This document shows positions 22,636-31,600 of a stretch of 64,000 bases of DNA, piece after piece. Made by a program: the position numbers and the translations under genes. Numbering within the stretch: position 1 is the first letter of the stretch; every line of letters begins with the position of its first letter. This stretch comes from Apostichopus japonicus (taxonomy: Eukaryota; Echinodermata; Holothuroidea; Aspidochirotida; Stichopodidae). The stretch spans positions 8,681,303-8,745,302 of the forward strand of contig NC_092581.1 of NCBI RefSeq assembly GCF_037975245.1. The letters are read 5' to 3'. Below the pieces are notes generated by a model. That model saw only the letters and a program-made list of their open reading frames with translations, did not search any database and had not been told where the DNA came from.

Positions 22636-25600
22636 TATACTTAAGTAATTTTGTTTCAAGTATTTTTATCCTTGGGATTATTGTATTGCTTAACTATGAC
22701 AACAGAAGTTACTTAACAGCAAGTGAGAGTAAATGTGTGTTTTGTATAGCATCAATATGAAAGCCTATTAATGAAAACTCTTAATCAATAATTGTGAAAA
22801 CTAAAAAATTGTTGCATCTGTTAGATTAAGTTACTGTCACATTCTTATTTTGGCATTGAAAACACTCAGCCATTCAACTTTCTATTGATCTTCCTCTCCA
22901 AAGGATACCAAGATTGATTTGCTCGACGGTTCCGGGGCGGTCAAGAAGAAGCTGAAAAAGGCATTTTGTGAACCAGGAAACATTAAGAATAATGGTGTTT
23001 TATCTTTTGTCAAATATGTCTTGCTACCACTGAAATCAACTGAAGGTATGTTTCCTGTTTGTTTTATAGAGTTGACTAGAATATCTCAGAACAGACCTTT
23101 AGTTAGAGCCTATTGCACTTTACTCCTGTCAGAAAGTAAACAGGAATAAACACTAAAATGAAAGGCCTTGTCCATCCCTACAACTCAAATCACATTTTTG
23201 CCCTTCCAGTCAATCCCACCTCTCCTTTTATGTAATTGCAGATCCAGTCATGAGACCAGGATGTTACAAATGATGTAATTTGATAAACAATTTGTCAAGA
23301 AGGCACACAGCAAATGTCTAACTACATGATGCAACACTGCCATGAGCAGAGAATTAAATTAATGAAACATTTAAGTGAAAAACAAAACTATGGTACTTTA
23401 GGCAATGTTTAGTTAGATTTTTATCATAAATTAAATAACATGTGAAATATGTCAGGTGTGTACATAACAGTATTACCTGTAATGATGTTACCTACAGGTA
23501 TCATGTAGTTGAAGAAACCCAATACTGAAGTGGAACCTTCTTAACTCAGCAGATGATTCAGTTTAATAGGAGACAAATAGTAAATCGCAAGAAATACAAA
23601 CAATAATATTGTCCATTTTCTTTCTCCATTTAATAGTCTCTTTTTCATTTCTGTAGAATTTATGGTTGAGAGAGATGAGGCGAACGGTGGCAGCATTACA
23701 TTTCCCTCATATGCCGCTTTGGAACAAGCTTTTGCCAACGAGGTAGGAACCAATGTAGAGAGTGACGATGAAAAGCAAACTGAAATGTTTCTTTTTATTT
23801 TATGATAGTCCAAGAAATTAAAACATTTTGAGTATAGGTCATAGTTGTACCTGTTGACATTTCTCTCAAAATAGCTGTAAAAATAAGTAAAATGGCTGGA
23901 ATAATGGCTCAGGTAGAGTTGAGGAAGACAATCGCTTCTCTCCGCATGCAGTTCTGTCTTTGTGAGTACCTTATTTAGATATCAGCACCAAGATTGCTTC
24001 ATATCGAGAGCCATGCCAGTAAATGGATGAATTTAAAAACATTTGTACACAACAGATTTGTAATGCACAAATGTGTTATAAGAGTCTTGTGTATGCTTGT
24101 TGACATGTGTCTCTGGATAGCTGAATTAGTTTTCATGCAAAAGTTGGCAGTTCAGGCAATTTTTGGCTTTTCAGCTGGCAGTGTTTAAATCCTTATTTGT
24201 CAAACTATTTATGGTATTATAACTCTAGCCTGCAGTGATAAAGACATGTTTAATGGTTTGTCACTATGGAAACAACATTATTCCACCGATTCTTGACTTT
24301 GGTATTAACCTGTGCATGCTGTCATATTCCTACAGGAGCTCCATCCTGCAGACCTGAAAGCAGCTGTTTTGAGGGAATTAAATATATTCATGGATCCAAT
24401 TCGAGCAAAGTTTGAAGAACCAGAAATGAAAAAGTTGACCAGGCTAGCTTACCCTCCACCGGAAAAGAAAAGTAAGCTATTCGACAATGCAGTGCAGTTT
24501 AATATGAAAAGCCAGTGAATTAGTACGGACATAGATTATAAATGGATGAAATTTTTAATTTTTATAAACAGTCTAAAGATTATTGGCCCATTTCTGACAT
24601 CAGAGAGTCATGGCCAGAATATTTAAAAAATCTGTCTTTGCTTGAGGGAAAGAGTCATCTGTGATTGCCATGACAACAACCCCTTTGTGACCTTTAATCC
24701 TACATATTTATGCATGATGCAAGTGTGCCTATATTGATAAGAATAGTTTCCATGTAGGAATTTCCAGCTGTGATCACTTATCATGATCACCATCTTAACC
24801 GGCCTCCAATTTAACTACTCTGTCTAAAAGAATTTCAATCTGACGAGGTCACATTCATTTTCTTATGTTCATTCAATAATGTATGTATATTAGAAAGATA
24901 TCTTGCTGACAATAATGAAGACATCACCAGAATTTGAGAAATTTTGCTCATAATGTTTACTGTTATGAACCCATCACAGTTTGACAGAATATTAGATTTT
25001 TGACAAAGTCGTGTTTGTGGAGTATATTAAGGATATTGCTATACAACAGAGCAAAGCGATAAAAACAGTCTTTATAAAGAATAGTTCACATACCATCACA
25101 CCTAAGTTGACAAGTTCCATCATATTGTCTTTGTTAATGCCTAGAATTTGATTTTTGTCATCATATTCTAAAATTTATTTACCATTTCAGCATGTGTTTC
25201 TCTTCTTAGGCAATCCTTGTCTATATTTTGTTTACCTGTGTATTTAAGTTGCCAAATAAATCCTAAGCTTTGACAGGCTGTATGCATCAGTGTAGCGTGT
25301 GATCCTCAGTCGCATGGTACAGGCAAAGTCTAAGGCTCATTTCTAGCAATGAAATGATTAGTAAGGAATGACCAAAAATATTGTTGGTTTTCATTAAATA
25401 AAAAAGTGGATATGATCATTGATAACAAGGTTTCTAGCAAGGACCTTAGCAGTTAGGTCTGTCCAAAAATATAGGTTGAATAGATGAGTTTGTAGAGCAT
25501 AGGACAGTTTAAACCTCAGGTGATTGTTTTGTTCAAGTGTCTGGCCAAATTTGCATAGCTACAAAATAGCTACATGGTTATTATGTTATAGGGACAGTAA

Positions 25601-28600
25601 CATAGTCAGTAAGACAATGTTTTTCTTAAACATTAATATTAGATCATTTAAGTTGTTCGGAAGGGTTGGGGGAAGGGCTAAGGAGTAGCGCTGGGGTAAA
25701 GGCCAGCACCTTGGCACTTGAGTTACAGTGTAGTTGCTTCAATGAATCTCTTTCCCTCCATACTCCAGGCGGAGTGTATAGCCTAGTGGTTAACGCCAGC
25801 GTCTCCCAGTCATGAGATCCCCGGTTTGATTCCCCGCCGACAGCAATGTGTGTCGTCTGGCAAGGGTGTTGTTCAATAACAACTTCCCGACATGGACGTT
25901 AAATGGATGTGTGCTGAGAGATTGGCTTCGGTCAGCTTGCGAGTCTACAAGCCTCCGTGGCTTCTTTCGCGAGTTCCTGCTTGCTGGAAGATCACATATA
26001 CATACATACATACATACAAACTGGATTTTTTTTGATAATTTGCAGAAGGCAAAGGAGGCAACCCACAGGCTGAACCAGAGGAGATCATTCCATCAAGATT
26101 AGATTTGAGGGTCGGAAAAATCATCTCTGCAGAAATGGTTAGTGACTATTAAAACCCAGATTGGTTTTTGAGGATATGAGTGGTCTTCAAATCTAGTGTA
26201 AGCTTCTGATCTGTGACTTATATAAGTTAAGTCATATATAACTCACAGAGCAGAAGCTTACATTTCTAAGAAGTGAGTTATATATGTTCACAATCATATA
26301 TAACTCACAGAGCAGAAGCTTACATTTCTAAGAAGTGAGTTGTATGTGTGCAGCATCATTTATAACTCACAGAGCAGAAGCTTACATTTCTAAGAAGTGA
26401 GTTGTATATGTGCAGCATCATTTATAACTCACAGAGCAGAAGCTTACATTTCTTAGAAGTGAGTTGTATATGTGCAGCATCATTTATAACTCACAGAGCA
26501 GAAGCTTACATTTCTAAGAAGTGAGTTGTATATGTGCAGCATCATTTATAACTCACAGAGCAGAAGCTTACATTTCTAAGAAGTGAGTTGTACAGGTAGG
26601 GGCCCCTCAGAATGTAGGTGTTTTTTGTAAGTCACCTACAGCTCACCAGTTTTACAATATTGGGTAAAACAATGAATAATTATGAAGATTATCTATTAAC
26701 TTAGATTGCATTTGGGTCCAAACATGAAAATATTTTTTTTATCATTTTTTTTTTGCATGGAGAAAAACCACACTAAAAAACACTTGCCCCTCAAAACGCT
26801 GGTCAACAATTTTGCTTATAATTTTCCAGGAACGTGATGAATTCAAAACAAATTTTGACTGGTTCAATCATTTTAAACTCTCTAAGAGTTATTTAAAAAT
26901 TGATTGTGTTTCTTGTATTTTTTCCCACTGAGGTTCCCAAAATGCTGGTGTATTGCCCCTCAGAATGCTGATTTTCCCTAATGAAAAATACAAAACATGA
27001 CACCTCCTTTCCAAAATTTTTGTTTGTTTTCCCATTCCTTGGCATATTGACAGTCAACAAATGGAAAAATATTCCCCACTTAAGTAATAAAAGAGCAAAA
27101 GTAACCAACAAACATCCTAAAGACAATTAACAATACTTTGGATTTCTTCTAACTCAACTATCTACACTTGTACATATGGCTCCTGACATTGCTGTCAAGA
27201 ACATTCCAAATCTTCTTATATCAACAACTGAACCTGGTTCTCAAGCACATGAATCCCTGTTGTCAGTGTACAAGTTATTAGATCGACACTTAGCAGCACA
27301 GAAGGTAGCAAGACCAGTTGTCATTGTTTCTGATGGCCACAGTTCCAGATTTGATATTGAGGTGTTGAGGTTCTTGAGAGCAAAAGAAATGCATCTTTTC
27401 ATCACTCCACCTGATACCACTGGAGTCACACAATTACATGACCAAATCAATCAAAATTTGCACTGTGAATACCATAACAGCAAGGGAGAACTCTTTTCTG
27501 CGGAATGCACAGTCAACAGGGATGGTTTCATGAAGAAATTGGCAGATGTTTGCCCACGGTGGGCAAACAAACTTGAAATAATAAAAAATGCAGCAAAACG
27601 TGTTGGTGTAACCATGGAGCTATATATCCCAGGTTTATAGCTCCATGGTGTAACTAACCATGGCCTGGGTGTTGAATGGATGCAAAAGGACAAATTTGTT
27701 CCAGCATCATCTGTTATTCAAGATGAAACTGATGAAACGGCAGGACCTTCATCATCAACTTCCAACACATCAATGGTTGAGTCGCCAGTTGGCATCAAGA
27801 AGTACACCAAGCAGTACTATACACAAAAACTGGAGAACTCATTAGAAACCATCCAGAAGCTTGAAAATTCATTCAAGAGTACGCCATTGGAGGAGATTGA
27901 TGGACTACTGACAATTAAGAAAGTGAAGCCAAAACCAAAGGTAACAAGTAACATAAGGGTAACTCAAGTCCATGGATCCATGGAAGGACAACAAATATAA
28001 GAATCAGTGGAGTTATTGAATAAAGAGAACGAAGCAAGGGACAAAGCCAGACAAGACAATAAGCTGAAGAAACAGTGTAATCTAGAGACATTTTTGAAGT
28101 GCAAGTCACATTGTGTTTGCTTGAAACCAGATGGCAAGTGTGAGGCAGAGAAGTTGAAACGGGGTACACCCCTCAGTCCGACAAGTTTGCAGTCCGACAA
28201 GTTTGCAGTCCGACAAGTTTTCAGTCCGAAAATAAAATACACGTTTTCAGTCCGAAAATGAAATACACGTTTTCAGTCCGAAAATAAAATATACGTTTTC
28301 AGTCCGAAAATGGAATACACGTTTTCAGTCCGAAAATAAAATACACGTTTTCAGTCCGAAAATGTTTTCAGTTGGGGAATGAAAGCAGTTTTAATGCCAT
28401 AATATCCCCAATAAACTGTGACAGCCCGAACTGATAGTAAATAAATCGATTGAATCTTTCGTATTTACTCATAATTGACAAATAAGGAGGTAAGTTTTAG
28501 AAAATATATTGGAATTTTCGGTCCCCTGGGACCTTCGTCAGCAATATTGGCAGTCGACTGAAAAGTACAAAATGTAACACAGTGAAAGTATGACGCTAGG

Positions 28601-31600
28601 TTTAAAGTGTAAATTGCATTGATGGAATTAGAACCAAACAAACCATGACTATACAGGAAGCTGATTAAGGAGCGAAGAACGGATTACATATGTTTGTAGA
28701 ACTGATAGTTGTTAAGGGGTCCCAAGTCTTTGTTGAGGCCGGTGATGTGAGACTTAATACAAAAGATTCAATCGATTCTTTTACTATCAGTTCGGACTGT
28801 CACCGTTTATTGGTGATATTATGGCATTAAAACTGCTTTCATTCCCTAACTGAAAACGTTTTTCTCATTTTCGGACTGAAAACGTGTATTTCATTTTCGG
28901 ACTGAAAACGTGTAGTTTATTTTCGGACTGAAAACGTGTCGGACTGAAAACTCGTTTTTTCGGACTGAGAACGTGTATTTTATTTTCGGACTGAAAACGT
29001 GTCGGACTGAAAACTCGTTTATTCGGACTAAAAACGTGTATTTTATTTTCGGACTGAAAACGTGTCGGACTGACAACGTGTACCCGTTGAAACTGTGTCC
29101 CAAATGCTTAAATGTGCTGGCTTCCCAATTATATGCAGTAAAGCTGCATGTAAAGATGAAAATGGAGTCAAGCCTGATATGATTTTGCCTGCTTGCACAC
29201 AAGGGAAGCGTGTGCGTCGGCGACTTCTTGTTGATGACTCATCTGTTGAAGAGATGTCTGTAGATGATATTGAGGTTGAAGGTGCAGAAGAGGTTGAGGT
29301 TGATGGTGCAGATGACGTTGAGGTTGAAGGTGTAGATGCTGTCGAGGTTGAAGGTGTAGATGTGATGGGGTTAAGAAGGTTGGATATGAAGGATGTGAAA
29401 GTGTCGATGTGGGTTTAGAAGAAGTGTATGATTGGTAAAGTTCTACAAAAGGTGGGAGATGAAGTCTGTGTGAGATGTTTAGAGAAGCCATTTGGAGTAG
29501 ATTAGGGTATGACACAGGAAATGGAAAAAGAGTCTGCTCCCATATTTTATGGTGAAGTGTATGAAGCAGAAGTGCAACCAGGGATGGTGAAATGTGGTAG
29601 AATGTAGAAATACATTTATCAATAAATATGTGTATGTGAAATGAAAAGTTGATTAGTTTTATAGTTTAGTTATTACCCTACAGTATACAAGTTTGTCTTT
29701 TCTGATGATGCTTTATTTGTTTAATTAAAGTTTCAAATGATAAAGTTGTTTATTACCTGTTAAATATAAATCATTACAGTTAAAAACAGATTGTTCTTTC
29801 TTCAGCTACATGAAACTGTTACATGTGATGGTAGGTTCTTTAAAGTGTAATTAATATTCGTTTATACTATATGTGTGTGGTACTGTATTTTGCGCCAACC
29901 CATAAGCACCCACCCAGTTGAACTGACCCACAATGTTAAAAATCTTGAAGGTAGCAAAACTTACATCCAAATGAGGTCTTCATTTATATAGTAGTCATTT
30001 TGGCAGTATGTTGTGAATTGTACATATCTTAGTAAATGTAATGGACATAAAATTGAGGGAATACTGTAGAAGGCAATAGTAAATATTTCTCAGAACATTT
30101 AAAAAAAATATGAGAGCAACTTATTTAACGTAGTTAAATTACAAAATATGTGAGGTAAGTGTTTATTTTTGGTGTTGTTAGTGTAAAATTATATGTTTCA
30201 TGTAAAAATACAGTTTTGATATTACCCTGTAATGGATTTATTAATTTTTCATATTTGTTTTTATTAACCCTCAAAACGCTGGTTTAATGCCCCTCAAAAT
30301 GCTGATTCTGATCAAGTAATGATGTTTTCAAAAATATCAAGTTACGTACAAAGTGCTATATTTCACTGATCATCATTCTACAAACAGGTAATTTTGCAAT
30401 GTAAATTACCCCCTAGTTGTCCGTTTTTGATGCAGTGCCAAGAAGCTACACTTCAATTAATAGCAAATTTTAGATGCACGGTAAGCAAATAGATGATTGT
30501 ACCCATATATTTTTTTGGAAACTATAAAATAATTTTTGAGTTGTTGGCAATTTTAAATTCATCATACATATATCCTATCTAAAAAGTATAATAAAAAGTT
30601 CATGACAGGTTCAGTTTTTTTTCTAGCCAATAATATTTGTTCACCTACATTTTGAGGGGCACCAGCATTCTGAGGGGCCCCTACCTGTATATGTGCCGCA
30701 TCATTTATAACTCACAGAGCAGAAGCTTACATTTCTAAGAAGTGAGTTGTATATGTGCAGCATCATTTATAACTCACAGAGCAGAAGCTTACATTTCTAA
30801 GAAGTGAGTTGTATATGTGCCGCATCATTTATAACTCACAGAGCAGAAGCTTACATTTCTAAGAAGTGAGTTGTATGTGTGCAGCATCATTTATAACTCA
30901 CAGAGCAGAAGCTTTTATTTCTAAGAAGTGAGTTGTATATGTGCAGCATCATTTATAACTCACAGAGCAGAAGCTTACATTTTTCAGAAGTGAGTTGTAT
31001 ATGTGCAGCATCATTTATAACTCACAGAGCAGAAGCTTACATTTCTAAGAAGTGAGTTGTATATGTGCAGCATCATTTATAACTCACAGAGCAGAAGCTT
31101 ACATTTCTCAGAAGTGAGTTGTATATGTGCAGAATCATATATAACTCACAGAGCAGAAGCTTACATTTTTCAGAAGTGAGTTGTATATATGCAGCATCAT
31201 TTATAACTCACAGAGCAGAAGCTTACATTCTCAGAAGTGAGTTGTATATGTGCAGCATCATTTATAACTCACAGAGCAGAAGCTTACATTTCTAAGAAGT
31301 GAGTTGTATATGTGCAGCATCATTTATAACTCACAGAGCAGAAGCTTACATTCTCAGAAGTGAGTTGTATATGTGCAGAATCATATATAACTCACAGGGC
31401 AGCTTACATTTCTCAGAAATGAGTTCAATCAATCAAATAACTTATATAGCGCCTAATATCCAAAGTACAAAACAATGTTCAGTGAGTGGCGCTCAGTCAA
31501 TTAGACAATGCTCTTTGAGAGTTATATATGTTCAGAATCTAGGTTAATGCCTCGGAAGAAAGGAAAGTTAAAAGAAACTAAGAAAACATAATCAAGGAAT

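Larger units (their letters stand above)
19421..22640 (+). mobile_element. Penelope-like retroelement between TA tracts in YARS1 intron 7
   Basis: The element fills about 19495-22560, with TA microsatellites at 19421-19488 and 22566-22640, so it probably inserted into a TA tract or carried one. It encodes a Penelope-type reverse transcriptase followed by a GIY-YIG-like endonuclease, and ends in a 3' region with a hammerhead-like motif (22411-22437). It has the same orientation as YARS1. Confidence 0.85.
28161..29085. mobile_element. 925-bp inverted-repeat element nested in the transposase
   Basis: The 8-bp duplication GTTGAAAC flanks it (28153-28160 and 29086-29093). The tips are GGGGTACAC and the inverse GTGTACCC. 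The arms consist of tandem 26-bp units around CAGTCCGAAAATAAAATACA (about 28180-28365) and their inverted counterparts (about 28855-29080), then about 80 bp of further inverted repeat. The centre contains a Penelope-type 3' end on the minus strand. It has no gene of its own, so it is non-autonomous. An 8-bp TSD would fit hAT, but the tips are not the usual CAG-type. Confidence 0.88.
27176..29418 (+). pseudogene. DDE transposase of pogo/Tc1 type, C-terminal half, broken
   Basis: The Met at 27176 opens a frame with [10 protein letters not shown] (second catalytic Asp, residue 53), then [20 protein letters not shown] (third acidic residue, Asp 89), a D35D spacing typical of the superfamily, followed by DVCPRWANK. 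The same frame continues after a 42-bp palindromic insertion at 27613-27654 that brings a TAG, and again after a TAA at 27998-28000, to CEAEKLK at 28160. The nested element at 28161-29085 interrupts it there; removing it and one TSD copy restores reading into KLCPKCLN. The tail (29095-29418, another frame) has [14 protein letters not shown], then an acidic EVEGVD-type repeat. The DNA-binding N terminus and first catalytic Asp are missing. Confidence 0.8.
26593..30687 (+). mobile_element. pogo/Tc1-mariner-type transposon splitting the satellite in YARS1 intron 11
   Basis: Perfect 22-bp TIRs start CAGGTAGGGGCCCC and the element is flanked by TA at 26591-26592 and 30688-30689, the target duplication of Tc1/mariner and pogo families. 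Satellite monomers continue on both sides. Iterated motif GCCCCTCARAAYGCTG lies near both ends (26786, 26955, 30267, 30289, 30649). It encodes only the C-terminal part of a DDE transposase; no upstream exon for the first catalytic Asp was found, so it is a deletion derivative or has an unseen intron. Length 4095 bp, or about 3160 bp without the nested element at 28161-29085. Confidence 0.92.

Noticed and set aside
26200-31420. CRISPR-like array of regularly spaced repeats
   Set aside because: The units are contiguous 62-bp monomers without unique spacers and the genome is eukaryotic.
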